Assembly (NCBI GenBank): GCA_903842455.1
Contig: CAIMLX010000256.1
Coordinates: 18,088 to 82,087 of the forward strand
Direction of reading: 5' to 3'
Length of the DNA stretch: 64,000 bases
Source: an uncultured Hyphomicrobiales bacterium
Lineage (GTDB): Bacteria; Pseudomonadota; Alphaproteobacteria; Rhizobiales; Devosiaceae
Under the pieces are notes generated by a model, which was not told where the DNA came from, did no database searches, and saw only the letters and a list, made by a program, of their open reading frames with translations. Of this stretch, positions 1-8,631 are shown piece by piece. The stretch's first letter is position 1, and every line of letters begins with the position of its first letter. Position numbers and translations under genes: made by a program.

Positions 1-440
1 ATGTTGTTTTGCGTGGCAAGCTGCTCTGCGGCACTGAGCAGCGCCGTCTGATGCGCCGGAGTGCTGGCGAGGGCGCGCGGTCCGGTGACCGGGGTGAACG
101 GCACGGCGCATTGCAGCTTTGGGTAGTAGTCGCCGCCGGCGCGCTGGAAGGCATCGGCCCAGCCGTGATCGAAGACGTATTCGCCCTGCGAGTGCGACTT
201 GAGAAAGAGCGGCAGCACACCGACGGGTTCGCCCGACGGGTCGGAGAGCAGCAGGTGCTGCGGCTGCCAGCCGGTGCGAGCACTGGAGGAGCCGGATCGC
301 TCGGCGGCGAGAAAGAAGGCGTGATCGACGAAGGGATTGTCGACGACGCCATCGTGGTTGGGGGCAAGTCGATTCCACACGTCGGCGGGAATTTCCGCCG
401 CCGAACTGACGACACTGGCGATCAGGGCGGCCTCAGGCAC
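1..440 (-). CDS. Partial GNAT/peptidoglycan-biosynthesis-like protein (DUF482 type), GTG start at 440, runs off left edge
   Basis: Minus-strand reading from GTG 440 is open to the edge: VPEAALIASVVSSAAEIPADVWNRLAPNHDGVVDNPFVDHAFFLAAERSGSSSARTGWQPQHLLLSDPSGEPVGVLPLFLKSHSQGEYVFDHGWADAF...; not in ORF track. Confidence 0.75.
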   Translation of the reverse strand, partial: MPEAALIASVVSSAAEIPADVWNRLAPNHDGVVDNPFVDHAFFLAAERSGSSSARTGWQPQHLLLSDPSGEPVGVLPLFLKSHSQGEYVFDHGWADAFQRAGGDYYPKLQCAVPFTPVTGPRALASTPAHQTALLSAAEQLATQNN

Positions 441-451
441 TTTGCACCATG

Positions 452-1213
452 TCACGCACTTGGCGGAATGAACCCTTCGAACACGATCTGGTCGGCCTTG
501 CCCATGACCGCGAGCGCCGCCGCCGAGGACTTGATGGTCCAGGTGGTGACAGGTACGCCAAGGGAGCGGAACAGTTTCACTGCCGGCAGGTCGAGCGCGT
601 TGTCGCGGCAGGAGATGAAGTCGAAGCGCGTCGACGGCCAGTGCAGCAGGTGACGCAGCATGAATTTGGTGCCGGCGGACATGCCGGCTTCCCATTCGGG
701 CTCGTCGTAGCCGTAGGTGACGATACCAAGCGGGTAGGCCGCGCCGCGCTTGCGCAGGGCGACCAGCAGCCTCGGATCGAACGACTCGATCGTTACCGGG
801 CCGCGATAGGCGGAAAGCGCATCAAGCGCGGTCTGTGCCAGGACGTCCGTGGTCGCCTGATCCGGCTGCTGCTTCAGCTCCACCTGCAGCAGCACCCGCC
901 CATCGACCTGGGCGAGAAACTCGGAGAAGCGCTGCGGCGTGTCGCCGGCGGCGCTGCCGAGCAGCTTGTAGCTCGACAGTTCGGCCATCGTCTTCGCGCT
1001 GACCGGACCATGGACGCCGGTCAGGCGATCGAGATCGTCGTCGTGGAAGATCATCGGAATGCCGTCGCGGCTGAGCTGCACATCGCACTCGATGGTGAAG
1101 CCGTGCCGGCACGCCGCCTCGAAGGCCGAGGCGGTGTTCTCGATGATCCCCTTGGCGCGGTCATGCAGGCCGCGGTGGGCGATCGGACGGTCGAAATGTG
1201 GCTTTGCGCTCAT
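452..1213 (-). CDS. Glycerophosphodiester phosphodiesterase
   Basis: IAHRGLHDRAKGIIENTASAFEAACRHGFTIECDVQLSRDGIPMIFHDDDLDRLTG is the GDPD catalytic region. Confidence 0.92.
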   Translation of the reverse strand: MSAKPHFDRPIAHRGLHDRAKGIIENTASAFEAACRHGFTIECDVQLSRDGIPMIFHDDDLDRLTGVHGPVSAKTMAELSSYKLLGSAAGDTPQRFSEFLAQVDGRVLLQVELKQQPDQATTDVLAQTALDALSAYRGPVTIESFDPRLLVALRKRGAAYPLGIVTYGYDEPEWEAGMSAGTKFMLRHLLHWPSTRFDFISCRDNALDLPAVKLFRSLGVPVTTWTIKSSAAALAVMGKADQIVFEGFIPPSA

Positions 1214-1279
1214 GGGATCCGGCTTGTCATGTAGGGAGGGCAGGGCGCCGCCGCTAGCACTCCCAGATGACAGGGCGCG

Positions 1280-1744
1280 TCAGCCTTCGACTTCGACGAT
1301 GCCCTCGACCTCGACCGCAGCACCGAGCGGCAGCGCCGCCATGCCGATGGCCGAGCGGGCATGCCTGCCCTTTTCACCCAGGACCCCGACGATGAGGTTG
1401 GAGCAGCCGTTGGCGACGAGGTGATGCTCGGCGAAATCGGGCGTGGAGGCGACGAAGACAGTGAGCTTCAGCACCCGGACCTTGGCAAGGTCGAGGCCGG
1501 CGCTGTGCACCAGCTGGCTGAGGAAGTTCACCGCAGCCAGTTCGGCAGCGTTGCCGCCCTGCACGACATTCATCGTGTCGCCGAGCAGGCCGGTCATCAC
1601 GCCGCCCTCTCCCGAGGAGATCTGGCCGGAAACGTACACGATGTTGCCGGTGCGCGTGATCGGGACATAAGTGGCCACTGGCGCCTTGGGCATCGGCAGC
1701 TCGTAGCCATATTCTCGCAGCTTATCGATGGGGCTGGTCATCAT
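1280..1744 (-). CDS. RidA/YjgF family protein
   Basis: RTGNIVYVSGQIS...GCSNLIVGVLGEKGRHARSAIGMAALPLGAAVEVEGIVEV motif. Confidence 0.9.
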   Translation of the reverse strand: MMTSPIDKLREYGYELPMPKAPVATYVPITRTGNIVYVSGQISSGEGGVMTGLLGDTMNVVQGGNAAELAAVNFLSQLVHSAGLDLAKVRVLKLTVFVASTPDFAEHHLVANGCSNLIVGVLGEKGRHARSAIGMAALPLGAAVEVEGIVEVEG

Positions 1745-3053
1745 CAGTCTCTTGGTCTCGTTTTTCCTGTTCGCGGGCGGCGCGTGCCTTCACCCGCTCG
1801 TAAAGCTTGCCGCGGATCACCGCGTCGTTGCCGAACTTCCCACGTACCACATCCATCGCCCGTTCGGCGGCGTTGCGACGCGCAATTCCCGGTTCGATCA
1901 GATCGACCGGATCGTTTCCATCCGCCGCGGAAAGGCCGGATACCCCGATGCCGATGAGCCGGAATGCCGTTCCATCGAGTTCGCGGGCGAGCAGCTGCTG
2001 GCCGGATTCGTAAAGCACGTTGGCAAGTTGTGTCGGGATCATCAGGTGCCGGGCGCGGGTTCGCAAGCGAAATCCGGCAGATTTGAGCTTGAGTGTCACC
2101 GTGTCGCCGACAACTTCCTTGGCCTTGAGCCGCTCCGAAAGCCGTTCGCAGAGGGCGAGCAACTCGGTGGAAAGCTCCTCGAACGTCCGCAGGTCGGTGT
2201 TGAAGGTATTCTCGGCCGAAATGGTCTTCATCTCGGCGTCGACCGCGACGGTGCGCGAGTCTTCCCCGCGCGCCAGGCGGGCGAGGCGTGCACCGGAATC
2301 GCCGTAGCGGCGCATGAGGTCGGTGGGGTCGGCCTGCTGCAGCTGCGCGATGGTCTGGTAGCCGTCCTTGCGCAGCGTCTCGGTGAACACCTTGCCGACG
2401 CCGTAGATCAGGCTCACCGGGTGGCGGGCCAGAAATTCCACCGTCTCCGCTTTGCCGATCACCGCGAAGCCACGCGGCTTGTCGAGGTCGGAAGCGATCT
2501 TGGCGAGGAACTTGTTGTGGCTGAGCCCAACCGAGATGGTGACGCCGATTTCGGTTTCGACCCGCCTTGCGAACCGCGCCAGCGTGACGGCGGGCAGGGC
2601 GCGGTGCAGGGTTTCGGTGCCCGACAGGTCCATGAACGCTTCGTCGATCGACAGCGGCTCGACGAGCGGAGTCAGCTCGTCCATGAGGGTGCGGATCTGG
2701 CGGCTGACGGCGACATACTTCGCCATATCAGGGGGGATGATCACGGCGTTGGGGCAGAGTTCGCGCGCCTTGAACATCGGCATGGCCGACCGCACGCCAT
2801 ATTGCCGGGCGATGTAGCAGCAGGTGGAGACGACCCCGCGGGTGCCGCCGCCGATGATCAGCGGCTTGTCGACGAGGCTCGGATCGTCACGCTTTTCGAC
2901 CGAGGCGTAGAAGGCGTCGCAATCGACATGGGCGATCGACAGGGCGCCGAGTTCGTCATGCGCGATCAGCCGGGGCGAGCCGCAGTGCCGGCAGCGCTGC
3001 GGGCGCTCCGGGCTGCGCGTCGTTTTCAGGCAATCGCGGCAGAGGCTCAGCAT
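1722..3053 (-). CDS. dinB: DNA polymerase IV (Y family)
   Basis: [47 protein letters not shown]; short zinc-finger-like N-terminus; overlaps the RidA ORF by 23 bp. Confidence 0.95.
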   Translation of the reverse strand: MLSLCRDCLKTTRSPERPQRCRHCGSPRLIAHDELGALSIAHVDCDAFYASVEKRDDPSLVDKPLIIGGGTRGVVSTCCYIARQYGVRSAMPMFKARELCPNAVIIPPDMAKYVAVSRQIRTLMDELTPLVEPLSIDEAFMDLSGTETLHRALPAVTLARFARRVETEIGVTISVGLSHNKFLAKIASDLDKPRGFAVIGKAETVEFLARHPVSLIYGVGKVFTETLRKDGYQTIAQLQQADPTDLMRRYGDSGARLARLARGEDSRTVAVDAEMKTISAENTFNTDLRTFEELSTELLALCERLSERLKAKEVVGDTVTLKLKSAGFRLRTRARHLMIPTQLANVLYESGQQLLARELDGTAFRLIGIGVSGLSAADGNDPVDLIEPGIARRNAAERAMDVVRGKFGNDAVIRGKLYERVKARAAREQEKRDQETDDDQPHR

Positions 3054-3054
3054 G

Positions 3055-3327
3055 TCAGTCGGACGGGTTCAGCTTCGCCCAGACGCGCATGAAATCGTCG
3101 GGGCGGAAAGTGTTGTTGGCGCACAGCGCGAGCAGCAGGGCTTCGTTCTGCGCGAAATAGTCGATGAGCCCGCCGTCGAGTTCCCGCGTTCCGGCAACCT
3201 GGCGCAGCGCGGCGGGAGAGTAGCCGGTGAGACCCATGAATTCGGCGAGTTGTGCGGGATGCTCGGCAAGATAGCCGAGACACATTTCGCCCAGCGTCTG
3301 GGCGTTCAGTTCAATGGATCGGGGCAA
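3055..3327 (-). CDS. DUF3572-type protein
   Basis: 90 aa, [43 protein letters not shown]...[17 protein letters not shown]; adjacent to dinB. Confidence 0.75.
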   Translation of the reverse strand: MPRSIELNAQTLGEMCLGYLAEHPAQLAEFMGLTGYSPAALRQVAGTRELDGGLIDYFAQNEALLLALCANNTFRPDDFMRVWAKLNPSD

Positions 3328-3423
3328 TGGCTTCGCGCTTTCGTAACGACATTGATGTTAGCCTGGAATTCAGGCACTAGACGAGTGCCTCCAGACCCGT
3401 TTCCGGGCAAGAGCCGAGTCCTT

Positions 3424-3798
3424 ATGCCCAAGACCGTGATGATCGTCGAAGACAACGAGCTCAACATGAAGCTCTTCAACGATCTGCTCGAATCGCGTGG
3501 CTATTCCGTCATCCAGACCCGCAACGGCCTTGAAGCACTTGATTTGGCGCGGGCGCACCGGCCCGACCTGATCCTGATGGACATCCAGCTGCCGGAAGTT
3601 TCCGGCCTGGTGGTGACCAAGTGGCTCAAGGAAGACGACGAGCTGCAGGTGATTCCGGTCATCGCCGTCACGGCCTTCGCCATGAAGGGTGACGAGGAGC
3701 GCATCCTGCAGGGCGGTTGCGAGGGCTACATCAGCAAACCGATCTCGGTGCCTCACTTTTTGGAAACCATTGCCCGCTACATTGGGCCTGCCAACTAG
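3424..3798 (+). CDS. divK: Single-domain response regulator DivK
   Basis: [27 protein letters not shown]...[14 protein letters not shown]...[16 protein letters not shown]; followed by pleD. ORF track start 3052 is too far upstream. Confidence 0.93.
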   Translation: MPKTVMIVEDNELNMKLFNDLLESRGYSVIQTRNGLEALDLARAHRPDLILMDIQLPEVSGLVVTKWLKEDDELQVIPVIAVTAFAMKGDEERILQGGCEGYISKPISVPHFLETIARYIGPAN

Positions 3799-3842
3799 CT
3801 GGCAGCCGGGCGTATTTCCCGAAATCGTGGGGTTGAAGGTCT

Positions 3843-5213
3843 TTGACGGCGCGCGTGCTGATCGTCGACGATATTCCGACGAATGTGCGTCTGCTCGAGG
3901 CGCGCCTTTCGGCCGAATATTATGATGTCGTGACGGCCTCGTCGGGGCCCGAAGCGTTGGACATCTGCGCGCAGGGCGACATCGACATCATCCTGCTCGA
4001 CGTGATGATGCCCGGCATGGACGGCTTCGAGGTTTGCAGCCGACTGAAGGCCAACCGCAAGACCAGCCATATCCCCGTGCTGATGGTGACCGCCCTCGAC
4101 CAGCCCTCCGACCGGGTGCACGGCCTCGATGTCGGCGCCGACGATTTCCTCACCAAGCCGGTGGACGACGTGCAGCTGATGGCGCGCGTCAAGAGCCTGG
4201 TGCGTCTCAAGGCCCTGACCGACGAACTGCGCGCCCGCGCCCTGACCGGCCAGGAAATCGCCATTGAGGACGCGATGCGGGCGATGGATGCCGTAAGCTC
4301 CGAGGATGGCTCGATCCTCGTGGTGGATATCGATCCGCGGCAGGCCGAGCGTATTCGCGGCTACCTCGCCGGCGGGCACCGGATCGACGTGCTTTCGAAC
4401 CCTGCTGACGCCGCCATGGCGGTGTCGGGTGGCGACTATGAGCTGGTGATCGTCTCGATGGCGCTGGGCGACTTCGATCCGCTGCGCGTCTGCTCGCAGA
4501 TGCGGACGGCGGAACTAACCCGCACGCTGCCGATCATCCTGATCGCCGAGGACGACGACAAGCCGCGCGTCGTCCGCGGACTGGACCTCGGCGTCAACGA
4601 CTTCATCATGCGACCGGTCGAGCGCAACGAGCTGCTGGCGCGCGTCCGTACCCAGATCAAGCGGCAGCGCTACGCCGCCGAGCTGCGCCAGAGCGTCACC
4701 AATACGCTGGCGCTGGCGGTGACCGACGAACTGACCGGGCTCTACAACCGCCGCTACTTCGACCGGCACCTGTCGCTGATGCTCGAGAAGGCGCAGGAGC
4801 AGGCCCGCGACATGGCGGTGATGCTGATCGACATGGATTTCTTCAAGTCGGTCAACGACACGCATGGCCACGACATCGGCGACTCGGTGCTGCGGGAGTT
4901 TTCGGACCGGCTGCGCCGCAACATTCGCGGGGTCGACCTCGCCTGCCGTTTTGGCGGCGAGGAGTTCGTGGTGCTGATGCCCGATACGGACTGGCGGCAG
5001 GCCCAGGGCGTCGCCGAGCGGGTTCGACAGGCCGTGGCAGAGCGTGGCTTCGGCACGAACGCCTCGCGGCCGCTGGCGATAACCGTATCGGTCGGCCTGG
5101 CGCTGAACGATAGCGACACCGATACGCCCGAGGTCATGCTGAAGCGTGCCGATGTGGCGCTGTATCGCGCCAAGCGCGAGGGCCGCAACCGGGTCGTCTT
5201 CGACGCCGCGTGA
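3843..5213 (+). CDS. pleD: PleD-type response regulator diguanylate cyclase (REC-REC-GGDEF)
   Basis: Two REC domains then DELTGLYNRRYFDRHL...ACRFGGEEFVVLMPDT. Confidence 0.95.
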   Translation: MTARVLIVDDIPTNVRLLEARLSAEYYDVVTASSGPEALDICAQGDIDIILLDVMMPGMDGFEVCSRLKANRKTSHIPVLMVTALDQPSDRVHGLDVGADDFLTKPVDDVQLMARVKSLVRLKALTDELRARALTGQEIAIEDAMRAMDAVSSEDGSILVVDIDPRQAERIRGYLAGGHRIDVLSNPADAAMAVSGGDYELVIVSMALGDFDPLRVCSQMRTAELTRTLPIILIAEDDDKPRVVRGLDLGVNDFIMRPVERNELLARVRTQIKRQRYAAELRQSVTNTLALAVTDELTGLYNRRYFDRHLSLMLEKAQEQARDMAVMLIDMDFFKSVNDTHGHDIGDSVLREFSDRLRRNIRGVDLACRFGGEEFVVLMPDTDWRQAQGVAERVRQAVAERGFGTNASRPLAITVSVGLALNDSDTDTPEVMLKRADVALYRAKREGRNRVVFDAA

Positions 5214-5314
5214 TGTGATTTCTCCCGAAGCGCCGGGAGGATTAAGGTTACCGATTAGTTACGTTACGGCCTTGGACTTCCAAGCCACGCCAGGACTTGT
5301 ATAGGTTGCGCCTA

Positions 5315-5500
5315 TCGAACTGGTGCCCGGAATTGAGCAGCAGTTCACAGCAAATCCCTACGGTTCTCCTCAGGTCCGCCGCAACTCCTGGGTCCGTAGG
5401 GAGGCTGGTCCGCAGTGGTCAAGAGTGGCCTCTTCGACATACCGCTGCGGACCGGCCACCTTTCAGAACGCCCGCTCCTATTACAGGGGCGGGCGTTCTG
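5315..5500 (+). ncRNA. Candidate structured non-coding RNA in pleD-rpmG intergenic region (strand assumed)
   Basis: Nested pairings: ggtgcccgg(5322-5330)/ccggccacc(5452-5460) with one mismatch; ccctacgg(5356-5363)/ccgtaggg(5394-5401); ggtccgcagtggt(5407-5419)/accgctgcggacc(5441-5453); agaacgcccgctcct(5465-5479)/aggggcgggcgttct(5485-5499). Confidence 0.5.
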
Positions 5501-5550
5501 CGTTCGTTATGTGCAAACGCCGCCTGTGGATAACCCCACGCAAACAAAAA

Positions 5551-5576
5551 GCCCGCGCACACGGCGCGGGCCTTTT
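5551..5576. terminator. Intrinsic terminator, likely bidirectional
   Basis: aaaaa-gcccgcgc-acacg-gcgcgggc-ctttt. Confidence 0.75.
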
Positions 5577-5598
5577 CTGAACCAGCGTTGCCGCCAGC

Positions 5599-5766
5599 TT
5601 ATTTGATCTTGGCTTCCTTGAACTCGACGTGCTTGCGCACGACGGGGTCGTACTTCTTGAACGAGAGCTTCTCGGTCTGGGTACGCGAGTTCTTCTTGGT
5701 CACATAGTAGAAACCGGTGTCGGCAGTCGAAACCAGCTTGATCTTGAGCGATACGGCTTTGGCCAT
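5599..5766 (-). CDS. rpmG: 50S ribosomal protein L33
   Basis: Minus-strand reading [55 protein letters not shown]; 55 aa, below the ORF track length cutoff. Confidence 0.97.
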   Translation of the reverse strand: MAKAVSLKIKLVSTADTGFYYVTKKNSRTQTEKLSFKKYDPVVRKHVEFKEAKIK

Positions 5767-5905
5767 GGTCGTGTCCCTTGAAACGGCTTGCCGCGCGGTG
5801 CATTTCGCGCGGCATTGAATTGGTCGGCCGATCGGCCCTTCGAATTTGCGCGCAACCTACGGATTTGCCGCCGATTGTCAAGGCACTGTCACGTGCCGGG
5901 CAGCC

Positions 5906-6328
5906 TCAGACGTCGGACCTGGAGGTGTCGGCGCGATCGGGGTCGAAGCCGTACATGAAGTTGGCCCACTGCAGGCCGATCACGCCGCCTTTGATCGAGG
6001 GCAGCATGGCGAGCGGCAGCACGATGGCTAGTGGAATCATCGTCCACACGTAGAACATCGGATCCACCGGACCACTCATTTCGGCATGCAGCATCCAGCC
6101 GACCAGCGCGTGGCCGACGATGAAGATGGCGATGTAGGGCGGGAAGTCGTCGGCGCGGGCGCTCGACAGCTTCGTGCCGCAGTTGGAGCAGCTGTCGGCG
6201 ACCTTCAGGTAGCCGGAGAACACCTTGCCCTTGCCGCAGTTGGGGCAACGGCACAGCAGGCCGTTGAGGATTGCCTTCCCCAACGAGCGTTGCTCACGGA
6301 TAGTCTGGATTTCGACCGCCATCGTCAT
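5906..6328 (-). CDS. DUF983 family protein
   Basis: LCRCPNCGKGKVFSGYLKVADSCSNCGTKLS zinc-ribbon-like start plus TM segments. Confidence 0.88.
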   Translation of the reverse strand: MTMAVEIQTIREQRSLGKAILNGLLCRCPNCGKGKVFSGYLKVADSCSNCGTKLSSARADDFPPYIAIFIVGHALVGWMLHAEMSGPVDPMFYVWTMIPLAIVLPLAMLPSIKGGVIGLQWANFMYGFDPDRADTSRSDV

Positions 6329-8619
6329 CTCGTCTTTCTGGCGAACTTGCGATAGGCGCCCGCTTTGCCCTTACCGGTAGATGGGCCCTTGCGACCCCGT
6401 CCACCAGATGACGGAACGCCGCGGCTTCCGTCGCTGACCAGTTCGAACCGCAAGGCGCCTGCGATCGGAGCCGCTTCCACCAGCTTGACCCGCACGTCAT
6501 CACCGATGCGGAAGGTCTCGCCGGTGTTGTCGCCCACCATGGCCTGCATTTCCTCGACGAAGCGATAGTAGTCCTGGCCGATGGTGGAGGCTGGGATGAA
6601 GCCATCGGCGCCCGAATCCCGCAGCTTCACGAACAGGCCGGAACGGGTGACGCCACCGATTCTCGCGTCGAACTCGGCACCGACCTTGTCGGCGAGGAAA
6701 TGGGCGAGCAGGCGGTCGACCGTCTCGCGCTCCGCCAGCATGGCCCGCCGCTCGGTCTGCGAGATATGCTCGGCGATGCCGGGAAGCTTGGACTCCTCGG
6801 CTTCGGTCAGGCCATCGGAGCCGAACCCCAGCGCCTTGATGAGTGCGCGATGCACGATCAGGTCGGCGTAGCGGCGGATGGGCGAGGTGAAGTGGGCGTA
6901 CCGGTCGAGGTTGAGGCCGAAGTGCCCGTAGTTCTCGGACGCGTACTCGGCCTGCGCCTGGGTCCGGAGGACGATTTCGGAGACCTGCTGGATCTTCCCG
7001 TCCGTCCGCGCCTTGGCGAGGATCCGGTTAAAGTCGACCGGCCGCACGCCCTGGCCCTTGGGGGCGGGGAGCGACAGCGAGGCGAGGAAATCGCGGAGTG
7101 CCGTGAGCTTTTCGTCGCTCGGCTCGTCATGGACGCGGTAGATCAGCGCCTGGCGGTGCTTCTCCAGCGTTTCGGCCGCGGCGACGTTGGCGCCGATCAT
7201 CATCTCCTCGATGAGGCGATGCGCATCAAGCCGCTCGGGTACGCGGACGTCGGCGACCATGCCGTTGCCGTCGAGGATGATCTTGCGTTCGGGCAGATCG
7301 AGGTCGAGCGGGCCGCGCTTGTCGCGCGCCTGTGCCATCACGCCATAGGCGGCCCAGAGCGGCTTGAGGATCGTCTCGAGGATCGGCCCGGTCTTGTCGT
7401 CGGGGCGGCCGTCGATGGCGGCCTGAGCCTGCTGGTAGCTCAGCTTGGCGGCGGAGCGGAACAGCACGCGGTGGAAGCTGTGAGAACGCTTGCGACCATC
7501 GGCGCCGATCACCAAGCGGACGGCGAGGGATGGACGGTTCTCGCCTTCCTTCAGCGAGCAGAGGTCGTTCGAGATGCGCTCGGGCAGCATCGGCACGACG
7601 CGGTCGGGGAAGTAGACCGAGTTGCCGCGGATATAGGCCTCGCGGTCGAGCGCGGTGCCCGCCCGGACGTAGGCGGCGACGTCGGCGATGGCGACATAGA
7701 CGATATGGCCGCCCACGTTCTTCTCGTCGGTGTCGGGCTCGGCATAGACCGCGTCGTCATGGTCCTTGGCGTCGTGCGGGTCGATGGTGAGGAGCGGAAT
7801 GTGCCGCCAGTCTTCTCGACCCTTGAGGGTGGCTTCCTTCGCAGCCTCGGCTTCCTTGGTCACGGCGGACGGGAAACGGTAGGGGATTTCGAGGTTGTGG
7901 ATGGCGATCATCGAGACCGCGCCCTCGGTCTTGGGATTGCCGATGACGTTGGTGATCCGCGCCTTCGGGATCATCAGCCGACCGGTGAACTTCACCTCGA
8001 CTTCCACGAGGTCGCCGTCGCGGGCGTCCTTGAGGTCGCCGATGTCGATCCGCATTTCCTTTGACTTGCGGTCGATGGGCATGAGGCGCGCGCCGTCCTC
8101 GTCCATGCGGACGATGCCGATCTGGCCGCGGCGTGGCTTTTCCAGCACCTTCATCGGCCGGGCGACGTAGTGCGGAACTTCATCCTCACCGGCATCGATG
8201 CGGGCCAGGATGCGGTCGCCCGGGGCCGGTGCGACGCGCGAGCTCGGTTTTACGAAAACGCGCGGCGGCGGGCCCTCGGCATCGTTCCACTGTGCCGGGA
8301 AGGCGTGCAGGTCGTCGGGGTCGGCGTCGGCAGGGATATCGAGGACGGTGACGGCAGGCAACGCGGCGGTGCGCCGGATCTGCTTGCGGCTGCGGGCCAG
8401 GTGGCCGTCGCCTTCCATTTCCTTGAGCAGCACCTTGAATGGGGTGCGCATGTCGCCCTTGATGCCGAAGTGCCGCGCGAGCTCGCGCTTGCCATCGAGA
8501 TCGGGGAACAGCGCCATCGCTTCGAGGATGGCTTCCCGCGAGGGCAGGGTGCCCACTTCGAACTGCCGGGCAGCCTTGGGTGGGACTTTCTTTGTTGTGG
8601 TACGTGGCGCTCTGGCCAT
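6325..8619 (-). CDS. rnr: Ribonuclease R
   Basis: RNB domain (LLTIDPHDAKDHDDAVYAE), S1-like C-terminus, Lys/Gly-rich tail. Confidence 0.95.
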   Translation of the reverse strand: MARAPRTTTKKVPPKAARQFEVGTLPSREAILEAMALFPDLDGKRELARHFGIKGDMRTPFKVLLKEMEGDGHLARSRKQIRRTAALPAVTVLDIPADADPDDLHAFPAQWNDAEGPPPRVFVKPSSRVAPAPGDRILARIDAGEDEVPHYVARPMKVLEKPRRGQIGIVRMDEDGARLMPIDRKSKEMRIDIGDLKDARDGDLVEVEVKFTGRLMIPKARITNVIGNPKTEGAVSMIAIHNLEIPYRFPSAVTKEAEAAKEATLKGREDWRHIPLLTIDPHDAKDHDDAVYAEPDTDEKNVGGHIVYVAIADVAAYVRAGTALDREAYIRGNSVYFPDRVVPMLPERISNDLCSLKEGENRPSLAVRLVIGADGRKRSHSFHRVLFRSAAKLSYQQAQAAIDGRPDDKTGPILETILKPLWAAYGVMAQARDKRGPLDLDLPERKIILDGNGMVADVRVPERLDAHRLIEEMMIGANVAAAETLEKHRQALIYRVHDEPSDEKLTALRDFLASLSLPAPKGQGVRPVDFNRILAKARTDGKIQQVSEIVLRTQAQAEYASENYGHFGLNLDRYAHFTSPIRRYADLIVHRALIKALGFGSDGLTEAEESKLPGIAEHISQTERRAMLAERETVDRLLAHFLADKVGAEFDARIGGVTRSGLFVKLRDSGADGFIPASTIGQDYYRFVEEMQAMVGDNTGETFRIGDDVRVKLVEAAPIAGALRFELVSDGSRGVPSSGGRGRKGPSTGKGKAGAYRKFARKTR

Positions 8620-8631
8620 TGGTTCTTTCTT

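Noticed and set aside
1728-3092. 454-aa + strand ORF antisense to dinB
   Set aside because: Shadow ORF typical of GC-rich DNA; the opposite strand encodes an unmistakable Pol IV.
5323-5580. 85-aa ORF MPGIEQQFTANPYGSPQVRRNSW...
   Set aside because: Runs through strong hairpins and the terminator with no recognisable protein features; region better explained as structured RNA.
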